A stretch of 64,000 nt of DNA from Sphingomonas sp. NBWT7 (GTDB lineage Bacteria; Pseudomonadota; Alphaproteobacteria; Sphingomonadales; Sphingomonadaceae): positions 2,751,501 to 2,815,500 of the forward strand of contig NZ_CP043639.1 in NCBI RefSeq assembly GCF_014217605.1, written 5' to 3'. Within the stretch, counting starts at the first letter, position 1, and the number at the start of each line of letters is the position of its first letter. The position numbers and the translations under genes were made by a program. Shown piece by piece: positions 16,540 through 24,241 of this stretch. Under the pieces are notes generated by a model. The model did not search any database. It was not told the DNA's origin and worked only from the letters and a program-made list of their open reading frames with translations.

Positions 16540-17039
16540 TCGCGCTCCTGCTGGCGCTTGGCGCCGTCGCCTTTCAGGATACCGCCGCGCTCGACCGCGC
16601 CGTCGCCGCCTTCACCGGCAAGCCGATCGGCAGCGAGGGCGGCGCGCGCGCCGTGGTCGACCCGCGGCTGCGCCTGGCACAATGCCCGACGGTCGCGCTG
16701 TCGTGGCGCACCGACGCGCACGATGCCGTCGTCGTGTCTTGCGGCGGACCCGATTGGCGCATCTTCGTGCCCGTCGCGATGCCGCCCCGCGCTACGGTGA
16801 TCGCGCGTGCCGCCGCCGCGCCACTCCCCGCCGCAGCGGCGGAAAAAGTCATCCGCCGCGGCGATCCGCTGGTGATCGAGGCGGGATCGCCAGGCTTTGC
16901 GATCACCCGCGAGGGCGTCGCGATGGCCGATGCCGCCACCGGCCAGCGGCTGATGGTGCGCGTCGACGAGGGCAAGATGCCGGTCCAGGCCGTCGCGCTG
17001 TCGCCCGGCCGCGCGACGCTGCCCGGCTGGGGCGAGTAA
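16536..17039 (+). CDS. flgA: Flagellar P-ring assembly chaperone FlgA
   Basis: Periplasmic chaperone needed for P-ring formation by FlgI. It has 167 residues from GTG 16536, which overlaps the MotB-like stop (GTGA). The short hydrophobic N-terminus (MIALLLALGAVAF) serves as signal. The C-terminal SAF domain is clear: VIRRGDPLVIEAGSPGFAITREGVAMADAATGQRLMVRV. It is shorter than the 219-residue E. coli protein, mainly at the N-terminus. It is the last gene of the sigma54-driven trio; flgM follows with its own promoter. Confidence 0.92.
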   Translation: MIALLLALGAVAFQDTAALDRAVAAFTGKPIGSEGGARAVVDPRLRLAQCPTVALSWRTDAHDAVVVSCGGPDWRIFVPVAMPPRATVIARAAAAPLPAAAAEKVIRRGDPLVIEAGSPGFAITREGVAMADAATGQRLMVRVDEGKMPVQAVALSPGRATLPGWGE

Positions 17040-17047
17040 AAAAATGC

Positions 17048-17074
17048 TAAAGTTCGCACAGCGCCGGCCGTTTG
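17048..17074 (+). promoter_or_regulatory. Sigma28 (FliA) promoter of flgM-flgN
   Basis: TAAAGTTC (17048-17055), 11 bp, then GCCGTTTG (17067-17074). The -35 part matches the classical sigma28 box at seven of eight bases and the spacing is exact. The -10 part is GCCGTTTG rather than GCCGATAA, the same variant as at the second flagellin gene. Transcription should begin near 17081, 27 nt before flgM. Confidence 0.82.
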
Positions 17075-17107
17075 TTGGATCGCAGAGGCGGCGAAGCAGG
17101 TGTTCCG

Positions 17108-17395
17108 ATGGTCGATCCGATAGGGCCGAAACCCGTAGCGAACGATCGCAGGATCGGCGCGATAGCACGCGCGGTATCGCCGCGCGGGGCGACCAGTGCC
17201 GCCAGCCAGCCGCTCACCACGCCGACGACGCCGACGCTCGCGGCGCAGCTCGCCGCCAGCCCGCCGGTCGACGTCGAGCGCGTGGCGAAGATCAAGCGCG
17301 CGGTGGCAGAGGGCAACTTCCCGCTCTCGCCCGATACGATTGCCGATCGCCTGATCGCCGCCCGCTACGAATGGATGTCGCATGACCCGGCGTGA
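17108..17395 (+). CDS. flgM: Anti-sigma28 factor FlgM
   Basis: Binds FliA until the hook is finished and is then secreted, releasing late flagellar transcription. It has 95 residues from ATG 17108 (MVDPIGPKPV), with GCAGG 7 nt upstream; an in-frame upstream start would fall within the sigma28 promoter region. The C-terminal helix VDVERVAKIKRAVAEGNFPLSPDTIADRLI is the FlgM sigma-binding signature. The middle is Thr/Pro/Ala-rich and likely disordered, as is usual for the family. It overlaps flgN. Its own sigma28 promoter gives negative feedback on FliA. Confidence 0.93.
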   Translation: MVDPIGPKPVANDRRIGAIARAVSPRGATSAASQPLTTPTTPTLAAQLAASPPVDVERVAKIKRAVAEGNFPLSPDTIADRLIAARYEWMSHDPA

Positions 17396-17693
17396 CGCCC
17401 TGATCCGCGTGATCGACACGCTGCATCACGAGATCGCCGCGCTGAAGACGAACGACGTCGCCGGGCTCGAGCGCGCCACCTCGGCCAAGCTCACCGCGAT
17501 CGAGACGTTGCAGCAGCTGGGCGACGGCCCGGCCGGCCCCGAACTGCGCGAGCTGGCGGACGAAGCCGATCGCCTCAACGATACGTGCCGTATCTACGTC
17601 AACCTGATGGCGGCAAATGTTCGCCGCCGCCTGCAACTTCTGACCGGCGAGGGCGGCAACGCCTATCGCCGCGGCCCCGTCGCCTACGCCTGA
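17382..17693 (+). CDS. flgN: FlgN-family chaperone for hook-associated proteins
   Basis: Cytoplasmic chaperone that delivers FlgK and FlgL to the export gate. It has 103 residues, mostly helical, with the pattern LIRVIDTLHHEIAALKTNDVAGLERATSAKLTAIETL, and no membrane segment. It overlaps the end of flgM by 14 nt, and the flgM-flgN order is the common one. Sequence conservation in this family is low, so the call rests on size, helical pattern and neighbour. Its coding sequence also contains a palindrome (17611-17626) that may be an activator site for the next promoter. Confidence 0.85.
   Translation: MTRRDALIRVIDTLHHEIAALKTNDVAGLERATSAKLTAIETLQQLGDGPAGPELRELADEADRLNDTCRIYVNLMAANVRRRLQLLTGEGGNAYRRGPVAYA
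17611..17626. promoter_or_regulatory. Palindrome inside flgN; candidate activator site
   Basis: CGGCAA-ATGT-TCGCCG is the same 6-4-6 palindrome as between flgB and motA2, with one mismatch. It ends 110 bp before the sigma54 promoter at 17736. A weaker pair of half sites (CGGCAA at 17654, TCGCCG at 17666) lies about four helical turns further along. It overlaps coding sequence, so chance is possible. Confidence 0.5.
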
Positions 17694-17735
17694 TCGCGCG
17701 CACTATCGGCTAGCGCGCCTGCGCTGATCGCTGAC

Positions 17736-17750
17736 TGGCACACTCCTTGC
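17736..17750 (+). promoter_or_regulatory. Sigma54 promoter of transglycosylase-flhA-fliA
   Basis: TGGCACACTCCTTGC is an exact TGGCAC-N5-TTGC sigma54 element, followed by T. The predicted start is near 17762, 26 nt before the transglycosylase ATG at 17788. Because flhA and fliA follow with no room for another promoter, sigma54 would control synthesis of FliA itself. Confidence 0.88.
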
Positions 17751-17787
17751 TGCTTGGGTTCCCGAACAGGGAAGTGCCGCAGCAACG

Positions 17788-18660
17788 ATGACCGTCAATG
17801 CCCTCAATACCGCGATCGGCCGGGTGCAGTCCGCGATCCAGCGCGCATCCGCGAAGACCGGAATCGACTTCGATTACCTGCTCGGCCAGGCAAAGGTCGA
17901 GAGCGGCTTCAACGCCGGTGCGCGGGCGCGTACCTCCTCGGCGAGCGGGCTCTATCAGTTCATCGAACAGTCCTGGCTCGCGGTGGTGAAGGATCACGGC
18001 GCGGAGCACGGGATGGGCTGGGCCGCGAACGGCATTCAGCGGACCTCGTCGGGGCGGCTCACCGTCACCGATCCGCAGATGCGCCGCGCCATCCTCGATC
18101 TGCGCAACGATCCCGAAGCCGCCTCGCTGATGGCGGCCGAGCACGCGTCGGACAACAAGGATGCGCTCGAGGCAAGTCTCAGCCGGGCAGCGACTGGCAC
18201 CGATCTCTACATGGCGCATTTCCTGGGGCTGGGGGGTGCCAAGCAGTTCCTGAAGGCGATGCAGGTATCGCCCGAGCGCCCCGCCGCGAGCATGTTCCCC
18301 GCCGCTGCGGGCGCCAACCGCAACGTCTTCTACAATCGTGACGGCTCGGCGCGCTCGCTGTCGGACGTTTACCAGCGGTTCGGCGCGAAGCTGGGCGAGG
18401 GGGCAGGGGCTGCCGGCAGCACCGGCAATGCCGGCAACGATCTGCCGCGCATGCAATTTGCCGCGCAGATGCTCGACATGGAAGGCGCGACGGTCATCAC
18501 CGGCGCCAACCAGTCGGCGTCGGACGCGATGAGCTGGGCCACCGCCGCCATGGGCCGCGCACCCGCCGGTGCGGCCGGGGTGACACAGGCAAGCCTGCTG
18601 CGCCCGTCGCCCGACAACGCGCGCCTCGCCTACATGATGCTCGCGCGGATGGGCGGCTGA
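17788..18660 (+). CDS. Flagellum-associated lytic transglycosylase (SLT fold)
   Basis: Cuts peptidoglycan so the rod can pass; 290 residues. The catalytic glutamate is E38 in LLGQAKVESGFNAGA, followed by the SLT block TSSASGLYQFIEQSW. No signal peptide is seen, so secretion through the flagellar apparatus is likely. The C-terminal half is Ala/Gly-rich and of unknown role. FlgJ in this genome lacks its muramidase domain, so this gene probably supplies the missing activity, like SltF of Rhodobacter. It is first in an operon with flhA and fliA. Confidence 0.88.
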   Translation: MTVNALNTAIGRVQSAIQRASAKTGIDFDYLLGQAKVESGFNAGARARTSSASGLYQFIEQSWLAVVKDHGAEHGMGWAANGIQRTSSGRLTVTDPQMRRAILDLRNDPEAASLMAAEHASDNKDALEASLSRAATGTDLYMAHFLGLGGAKQFLKAMQVSPERPAASMFPAAAGANRNVFYNRDGSARSLSDVYQRFGAKLGEGAGAAGSTGNAGNDLPRMQFAAQMLDMEGATVITGANQSASDAMSWATAAMGRAPAGAAGVTQASLLRPSPDNARLAYMMLARMGG

Positions 18661-18664
18661 GGCG

Positions 18665-20770
18665 ATGAAGCTCCTCGCCAACTCGCGCCAGGCGGCGCTC
18701 CCCGCCGCGATCCTGCTGCTCGTCGTCGTCATGGTCGTGCCGATCCCGGCCTTCCTGCTCGACGTGTTCTTCGTCGCCAACATCGCGATCAGCCTCGCGG
18801 TGCTGATGGTCGCGTTGAACGCGCAGAAGCCGCTCGACTTCTCCGCCTTTCCCACGGTGCTGCTGTTCGCCACGCTGTTCCGCCTCGGCCTCAACGTCGC
18901 CTCGACGCGCGTCGTGCTGGTCCACGGGCATGAGGGCGAAGCGGCGGCCGGCCACGTGATCGAGGCGTTCGGCAGCTTTCTGATCGGCGGCGACTATGTC
19001 GTCGGCATCTTCGTCTTCGCGATCCTGATGATCATCAACCTGATCGTCGTTACCAAGGGCGCCGGCCGCGTCTCCGAAGTCTCGGCGCGCTTCACGCTCG
19101 ACGCGCTGCCCGGCAAGCAGATGGCGATCGACGCCGACTTGAACGCCGGGCTGATGACGCCCGAAGAGGCCAAGAAGCGTCGCGTCGAAGTCGCGACCGA
19201 AGCCGATTTCTACGGCTCAATGGACGGTTCGTCGAAGTTCGTGAAGGGCGACGCGATCGCCGCGATCCTGATCCTCGCGGCGAACATCATCGGCGGGCTG
19301 ATCCTCGGCCCCGTCAGCCACGGCATGTCGATCGCCGATGCGGCGAAGGGCTATACGCTGCTCGCGATCGGCGACGCGCTGGTCGCGCAGCTGCCGTCGC
19401 TGATGCTGTCGATCGCCGCCGCCGCGATCGTCACCCGCGTGTCGTCGGAAAAGGATCTCGCCGGACAGATCGGCAGCCAGTTCGGCAGCCCGCGTACCTG
19501 GGCGCCGGTCGCCGGCATCCTCGGCCTTCTCGGCGTGCTGCCGGGGATGCCGCACCTCATCCTGCTCCCCGCCGCCGGGATTGCGGGCTTCACCGCGTGG
19601 AAGCTCAACCAGATCGCGCAGCGCCCGGCACCGGTGGAGGAGGCGCCCGCCGCCGAGCCGATCGACCAGTCGCGCATCGGCTGGGACGAGGTGACCGACG
19701 GGATGATGGTCAACCTCGACATTGGCTACGGCCTGGTGCCGCTGGTCGACGAGCGCAAGGGTGCGCCGCTGATGGGCCGGATCACCGGGGTGCGGCGCCA
19801 GCTGTCGAAGGAGCTCGGCTTCGTCGTGCCGCAGGTGAAGGTGCGCGACGACATCAACCTGGCGCCCTACACCTACCGGCTCGTCGTCGGCGGCGTCGTG
19901 GTCGGCGAGGATCAGGTCTCGCCCGACGAGATGCTCGCGCTCGATACCGGCACCGGCTTCGGCGACCTGAAGGGCAAGAAGGCGAAGGATCCGACCTTCG
20001 GGCTCGACGCGACGTGGATCGCGCCGGGCGACGCCGATGCCGCGACCGGCGCCGGCTATCTGGTGGTCGATTCGGGCACCGTCATCGCCACGCACCTCAA
20101 CCACGCACTCGGCCAGAACGCCGCCGATCTGCTCGGCGCCGACGAGGTGCAGGCGCTGCTCGACGGGCTGAAGGAGCGCAATCCGCAGCTCGTCGCCTCG
20201 CTGGTGCCGCAGCCGCTGTCGCTCACCACGCTGACCGGCGTGCTCAAGGCGCTGCTCAACGAAGGCATTACTTTGAAGGAATTCCGCCGGATCGCCGCCG
20301 CGGTCGCAGTGATCGCGCAGCGCACGCAGGACGCCGACGAGATCGTCGAGCTGATCCGTCCCGAGCTCGGGCCGCTCATCATCCAGAAACTGTGCGGGGT
20401 GCGAGAGCCGCTGCGCGTGATGACGCTGGAGGGCGGGCTCGAGGGGCTGCTCGGCCAGGCGATGCGTGCCGATCCGTCGCGCCGCCACGTCATCGAGCCT
20501 GATCTCGGCCGACGCATCGTCGATGCGCTGCAGCGCGCTGCGCAACCGATGATCGCCGAGGCCAAGCCGTTCGCGCTCGTCGTCCAGCCCGCGATCCGCG
20601 TCGCGATCCGCAAGCTCGTCAAAACCTGTCTGCCGGATACCCCCGTCATGAGCTTCTTCGAAGTCCCCGAGGACAAGGCGGTCGAAGTCGTCGCCGTCAT
20701 CGGCGCGAACGATACGCACCCGGCGAACGGCATGCTGGGTGGCGGCCAACCGCAGGCGCTCGCGGCATGA
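18665..20770 (+). CDS. flhA: Flagellar export gate protein FlhA
   Basis: Largest membrane component of the flagellar type III export gate, 701 residues, the usual size. The N-terminal half has eight predicted membrane segments. It carries the FHIPEP signature region with LDFSAFPTVLLFATLFRLGLNVASTRVVL and DALPGKQMAIDADLNAGLM. The cytoplasmic C-terminal half (about 330-701) docks chaperone-substrate complexes, with IGYGLVPLVD and VVPQVKVRDDINL. It starts 4 nt after the transglycosylase stop and overlaps fliA by 4 nt. Confidence 0.98.
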   Translation: MKLLANSRQAALPAAILLLVVVMVVPIPAFLLDVFFVANIAISLAVLMVALNAQKPLDFSAFPTVLLFATLFRLGLNVASTRVVLVHGHEGEAAAGHVIEAFGSFLIGGDYVVGIFVFAILMIINLIVVTKGAGRVSEVSARFTLDALPGKQMAIDADLNAGLMTPEEAKKRRVEVATEADFYGSMDGSSKFVKGDAIAAILILAANIIGGLILGPVSHGMSIADAAKGYTLLAIGDALVAQLPSLMLSIAAAAIVTRVSSEKDLAGQIGSQFGSPRTWAPVAGILGLLGVLPGMPHLILLPAAGIAGFTAWKLNQIAQRPAPVEEAPAAEPIDQSRIGWDEVTDGMMVNLDIGYGLVPLVDERKGAPLMGRITGVRRQLSKELGFVVPQVKVRDDINLAPYTYRLVVGGVVVGEDQVSPDEMLALDTGTGFGDLKGKKAKDPTFGLDATWIAPGDADAATGAGYLVVDSGTVIATHLNHALGQNAADLLGADEVQALLDGLKERNPQLVASLVPQPLSLTTLTGVLKALLNEGITLKEFRRIAAAVAVIAQRTQDADEIVELIRPELGPLIIQKLCGVREPLRVMTLEGGLEGLLGQAMRADPSRRHVIEPDLGRRIVDALQRAAQPMIAEAKPFALVVQPAIRVAIRKLVKTCLPDTPVMSFFEVPEDKAVEVVAVIGANDTHPANGMLGGGQPQALAA

Positions 20771-21516
20771 GCGCCGAGCCGCATCGCAGCGCGTTCGCGA
20801 ACGCCGCGCCGCTCACTTATAGTCCGCGTGCGCGCGCACGCGAGGAAGGCGCGCTGGTACGCGAGCATCTGCCGCTCGTCCGCCGGCTCGCCTGGCATGT
20901 CCACGGCAGCGTCTCCACCGCGGTCGAGGTCGAGGATCTCGTACAGACCGGACTCGTCGCGCTGGTCGAGGCCGCCGCCGCGTTCGAGGATCGCGGGCAG
21001 GTGACGTTTCGGCAATATCTCACCACGCGACTGCGCGGCGCGATGATCGACGAGCTGCGCCGCCACGCCGCGATGACGCGCGGCGCCATCCGCCGCCGCC
21101 GCGATTATGCCCGCGCCGTCCAGGTGCTGACCGGCGAGCTTGGCCGCGCGCCAAGCGAGGCGCAGCTCGCCGCGCGTCTCGGCGTCTCGGTCGACAAATT
21201 GCGGTCCGAATACGTGACGGCCGAGGCCGCCAAGTTCGATTCGATCGACGAGGTCTACACCGACGACCAGCCCTGGTTCGCCAGCGACGAGCCGAACGCG
21301 TTCGATCAACTCGCCGAGGGGCAGCAGCGCGCGCGCCTCGTCGCCGCGATCGCTGCGCTGCCCGAACGCGAGCAGCTGGTGATCCAGCTCTACCATGTCG
21401 AGGAACTTAACCTAGAGGAGATCGGCGCGGTACTCGGCGTCGGGTCGGCGCGCGTCTGCCAAATCAAATCGGCAGCGCACGCCAAGCTCAAGAAGGCGCT
21501 CCTGCGCGCCGGTTGA
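20767..21516 (+). CDS. fliA: RNA polymerase sigma factor FliA (sigma28)
   Basis: Sigma factor for late flagellar genes; 249 residues. Region 2 is HLPLVRRLAWHVHGSVSTAVEVEDLVQTGLVALVEAA (about 35-75). Region 3 includes RAPSEAQLAARLGVSVDKL. Region 4 is LPEREQLVIQLYHVEELNLEEIGAVLGVGSARVCQIKSAAHAKLK near the C-terminus. The ATG overlaps the flhA stop. Four matching promoters occur in the window (flgM, two flagellin genes, fliD), and its inhibitor FlgM is encoded 3.4 kb upstream. A fliA gene is unusual among alphaproteobacteria outside sphingomonads and some relatives. Confidence 0.97.
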   Translation: MSAEPHRSAFANAAPLTYSPRARAREEGALVREHLPLVRRLAWHVHGSVSTAVEVEDLVQTGLVALVEAAAAFEDRGQVTFRQYLTTRLRGAMIDELRRHAAMTRGAIRRRRDYARAVQVLTGELGRAPSEAQLAARLGVSVDKLRSEYVTAEAAKFDSIDEVYTDDQPWFASDEPNAFDQLAEGQQRARLVAAIAALPEREQLVIQLYHVEELNLEEIGAVLGVGSARVCQIKSAAHAKLKKALLRAG

Positions 21517-21625
21517 GGCGCCGCCGGGCGGTAACCGGCTGCGAATGTGTCATAAACTGCGACACTGACGCAGATTATACCGAATCCCCGGAACGCCGGC
21601 CTCGCCCTGCGCGTACCTCGGGGCG

Positions 21626-22333
21626 ATGCCACAACCTGCCACACCGATGTTCCCCTGGCGCCACGTCGACCAGGAACGCTTCGAGACGCTGCTGCACGAT
21701 CACGTCACGGATCGGCTATTCCCGTGTGTCGGCGCCAAGGCCGCGCTCGCCCGTGGCACGCTCAACACGCTCGCCTGCAACCGGATCGACAGCGGGTGGG
21801 ACGATCTGCGGATCCACGACGGGTTGATGCGCTTCGCCGAGGCGTATCGCGAGGAGCCCGGCCTGTTCCGCAGTTTCGCCGTCGTCTTCGACGGGCCCGA
21901 GGATCTCGACGAGCCGAGCTTCGAGCGCGCGCTCTGGTCGCGCATTCAGTCGCTGTCGGACAAGGATGTGTGGCGCGGGCAGGCGTATGACGCGCGCGTC
22001 AGCCACGATCCCGACGATCCGCATTTCTCCTTGAGCTTCGGCGGCGAGGCGTTCTTCGTCGTCGGCCTGCATCCCAACGCCAGCCGCCCGGCGCGCCGCT
22101 TCGACAAGCCCACGCTGGTGTTCAACCTGCACGACCAGTTCGAGACGCTGCGCGCGACTGGCCAATATGAGGGGATGCGCGAGAAGATTCTGGTGCGCGA
22201 CGAGAAGCTCGCCGGATCACGCAACCCGATGCTCGCGCGCCACGGCGCGTCGAGCGAGGCGCGGCAATATAGCGGCCGCGTCGTGGACGATGGCTGGGCG
22301 TGCCCGTTTCACTACAGCGGCGACAACGGCTAA
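21626..22333 (+). CDS. YqcI/YcgG-family protein, GntA-like heme-dependent N-hydroxylase
   Basis: Probable N-hydroxylase of a guanidino or amino-acid substrate, by relation to the GntA/YqcI/YcgG family. It has 235 residues and no signal or membrane segment. Family features are FPCVGAKAALARGTL near the N-terminus, GLMRFAEAYR, then RNPMLARHGASSEARQYSGR and the terminal WACPFHY motif. GntA of guanitoxin biosynthesis belongs here; the substrate of this member is unknown. It lies between fliA and the flagellins and pairs with a DUF1989 gene 10 nt downstream. The 109-nt leader holds TATACC as a possible -10 and inverted repeats (GTGTC/GACAC, CTGCG/CGCAG). Confidence 0.8.
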   Translation: MPQPATPMFPWRHVDQERFETLLHDHVTDRLFPCVGAKAALARGTLNTLACNRIDSGWDDLRIHDGLMRFAEAYREEPGLFRSFAVVFDGPEDLDEPSFERALWSRIQSLSDKDVWRGQAYDARVSHDPDDPHFSLSFGGEAFFVVGLHPNASRPARRFDKPTLVFNLHDQFETLRATGQYEGMREKILVRDEKLAGSRNPMLARHGASSEARQYSGRVVDDGWACPFHYSGDNG

Positions 22334-22343
22334 AGCCGCGCCG

Positions 22344-22955
22344 ATGCCCATCGATACTGCCGCTGCCCGCGAAACCGCCACCCGTATCCCCGAGCGCAGC
22401 GGCACTGCGTTCCGCCTTGCCGCCGGCGCAACGCTGGAGGTGATCGATCCGAAAGGCTGCCAGGTGTCGGACCTGCTCGCCTTCAATGCCGATGATGTCG
22501 GCGAGGCGATCTCCGCCGGTCGTACATTCGATTATGCCGAAACGATCTATCTCACCACCGGCCACACGCTCTACTCGAACCGCTCGCGTCCCATGCTTGA
22601 GATCGTCGCCGACGACGTCGGGCGGCACGACTTCCTGCTCACCCCGTGCAGCGTCGAAACCTTTCGGCATTTCTATCCCGACAAGCCGCTCCACCGCGGC
22701 TGTTTCGGCAACCTCGCCGCCGCGCTCGCGCGCTATGGCATCGCCGAGGACATGATCCCGAGCGCGTTCAACTGTTTCATGAACGTGCCGGTCGATGGAG
22801 AGACGGGCAAGCTGCGCGTCCTGCCGCCGATCAGCAAGGCGGGCGACCGCATCACCTTTCGCGCCGCGATGGACCTCGTCGTCGGCCTCACCGCCTGTTC
22901 GGCGTACGATTCGAACGGCGGCAGCTTCAAACCCATCGACTATCTGATCCGCTAG
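22344..22955 (+). CDS. DUF1989 / urea carboxylase-associated family protein
   Basis: Cytosolic protein of 203 residues from ATG 22344. Family blocks are KGCQVSDLLAFNADD, GHTLYSNRSRPMLEIVADDVGRHDFLLTPCS, CFGNLAAAL, IPSAFNCFMNVPVDGETGKLRVLPP and GDRITFRAAMDLVVGLTACS. Paired DUF1989 proteins form carboxyguanidine deiminase in guanidine-degrading bacteria; other members have unknown substrates. Here a single copy sits directly after an N-hydroxylase of the GntA family. That suggests the two act in turn on a guanidine-type nitrogen compound, which is inference. The gene converges with the first flagellin gene. Confidence 0.82.
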   Translation: MPIDTAAARETATRIPERSGTAFRLAAGATLEVIDPKGCQVSDLLAFNADDVGEAISAGRTFDYAETIYLTTGHTLYSNRSRPMLEIVADDVGRHDFLLTPCSVETFRHFYPDKPLHRGCFGNLAAALARYGIAEDMIPSAFNCFMNVPVDGETGKLRVLPPISKAGDRITFRAAMDLVVGLTACSAYDSNGGSFKPIDYLIR

Positions 22956-23003
22956 GCCGGCACCGCCGCGCCATCGCAGACGACGGGCTCTTCAAAAACG
23001 GCA

Positions 23004-23033
23004 AACCCCGGCTGCCGCGCGGCAACCGGGGTT
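23004..23033 (-). terminator. Rho-independent terminator after the first flagellin gene
   Basis: AACCCCGG at 23004-23011 pairs with CCGGGGTT ending at 23033, with an inner GCCGCGCGGC self-pair. On the minus strand it is followed by TTTGCCGTTTTT. It may also slow transcription arriving from the DUF1989 gene on the other strand. Confidence 0.8.
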
Positions 23034-23089
23034 CGTGATCGGCACCCGCACCCGATGTGGGGGCGGCGCCGGTGCCGAGCGATCGGTGA

Positions 23090-23941
23090 TTAGCCGAGCA
23101 GCTTCAGCACGCCCTGCTGCGACTGGTTCGCCTGGCTGAGCATCGCGGTCGAGGCCTGCGACAGGATCTGCGCCTTTGCGAGATTGGTCGATTCCGCGGA
23201 GAAATCGGCGTCCTCGATCCGGCTGCGCGCGTCGGACAGGTTGGTAGCGTTCGAGGTCAGGTTGTTCACTGCGCTCTCGAGGCGGTTCTGTGCTGCACCA
23301 AGCCCGGCGCGGGTCGTCGCGACGGTGGCGAGCGCAGTATCGAACTTGGCAAGGTCAACCGCAGCCAAACGCGCCGTTGTACCTGTTGCCGTGAAGTCGA
23401 CGATCTGGCTCAGCTGACCTTCAGCCGGTGGGCCCGCGACATAAGCCGCGTCAAGTTTCGGCAGGCTCAGCGTCACGGTGTCAGTTGCGTTGGCACCTGC
23501 CTGAATCGTGATATCATTGCTTGCCGTCGCAAACAGATTCTTTCCATTGAACGTCGTATTCTTGACCACCGACTGAATCTGTTGCGCCAACGCCTCCTGC
23601 TCGGCGACGATATTGGCGGAATCGCTGGTCGAATAGGTGCCGTTCACCTTCTGCACCTGGAGCTCGCGCATACGCTGCAGCATGTTGCTGACCTCGTCGA
23701 GCGCGCCTTCGGCGGTCTGCGCCAGGCTGATGCCGTCGTTCGCGTTGCGGATGCCCTGGTTCATGCCGCGGATCTGCGCGGTCATCGAGCTGCTGATCGC
23801 CAGGCCGGCGGCGTCGTCCTTCGCGGAATTGATGCGCTTGCCGGTGGACAGGCGCTCCATCGCGGTCGACAACATATCCTGCGCCTTGGCCGAAGCGTTC
23901 GAGGAACGCAGGGCTGAAATATTGCTTCCGATAACAGACAT
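23090..23941 (-). CDS. fliC: Flagellin (copy 1)
   Basis: Filament subunit, 283 residues from ATG 23941 ([17 protein letters not shown]), with GGAG just upstream. The N-terminal D0/D1 ([33 protein letters not shown]) and C-terminal D1/D0 ([42 protein letters not shown]) are complete. The middle is only about 90 residues, so the outer D2/D3 domains are absent, as in many alphaproteobacterial flagellins. It shares almost all of D0/D1 with the second copy but differs in the middle. It has its own sigma28-like promoter and terminator. Confidence 0.95.
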   Translation of the reverse strand: MSVIGSNISALRSSNASAKAQDMLSTAMERLSTGKRINSAKDDAAGLAISSSMTAQIRGMNQGIRNANDGISLAQTAEGALDEVSNMLQRMRELQVQKVNGTYSTSDSANIVAEQEALAQQIQSVVKNTTFNGKNLFATASNDITIQAGANATDTVTLSLPKLDAAYVAGPPAEGQLSQIVDFTATGTTARLAAVDLAKFDTALATVATTRAGLGAAQNRLESAVNNLTSNATNLSDARSRIEDADFSAESTNLAKAQILSQASTAMLSQANQSQQGVLKLLG

Positions 23942-24006
23942 TGTCGATCTCCAAGTTCGGCGTCCACCACCGCCCCCAAGGCGAGGGCCTAACCACCTCA
24001 GCAAGA

Positions 24007-24033
24007 GAAACGACCGGTTCGTGGCGGGCTTTA
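24007..24033 (-). promoter_or_regulatory. Sigma28-like promoter of flagellin copy 1
   Basis: On the minus strand TAAAGCCC (24033-24026), 11 bp, then GTCGTTTC (24014-24007). It shares TAAAG, the exact spacing and CGTTT with the stronger sigma28 promoters at 25184 and 17048 but deviates at several bases. Weaker activity than copy 2 is expected. The leader to the ATG at 23941 is about 60 nt. Confidence 0.6.
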
Positions 24034-24130
24034 GGGCAAAGTTTGCACGTTGCGCCGGTTCTTGATCCCGCGTTCAACTCGCTAAGACTGGCATGAGGTC
24101 ACGAGCGCTATGGACCTGCGCCGGACGCAG

Positions 24131-24164
24131 AAAAGCCCCGGCGAGCAATTGCCGCCGAGGCTTT
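24131..24164 (-). terminator. Rho-independent terminator after flagellin copy 2
   Basis: On the minus strand AAAGCC-t-CGGCG pairs with CGCCG-g-GGCTTT across a 9-nt loop and is followed by a T run (GGCTTTTCTG). It lies about 80 nt after the copy 2 stop and before the copy 1 promoter, so the two flagellin genes are separate transcripts. The rest of the 300-nt gap (23942-24241) holds only the copy 1 leader and promoter. Confidence 0.85.
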
Positions 24165-24241
24165 ACGCCCGCTCTGAAGACGGGGCGGGCGGTAACGCAG
24201 CCGGCACCCTTAAAGGGGGGGCGGCGCCGGCTCCGCAGCTC

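Noticed and set aside
18432..18447. CGGCAA-CGAT-CTGCCG palindrome within the transglycosylase gene
   Set aside because: It resembles the candidate activator sites, but no sigma54 element lies at a suitable distance, and it encodes an ordinary stretch of protein.
19217..20749. Long minus-strand frame opposite flhA
   Set aside because: The composition (Arg, Asp, His, Leu) is that of a reverse-strand shadow and flhA on the other strand is unequivocal.
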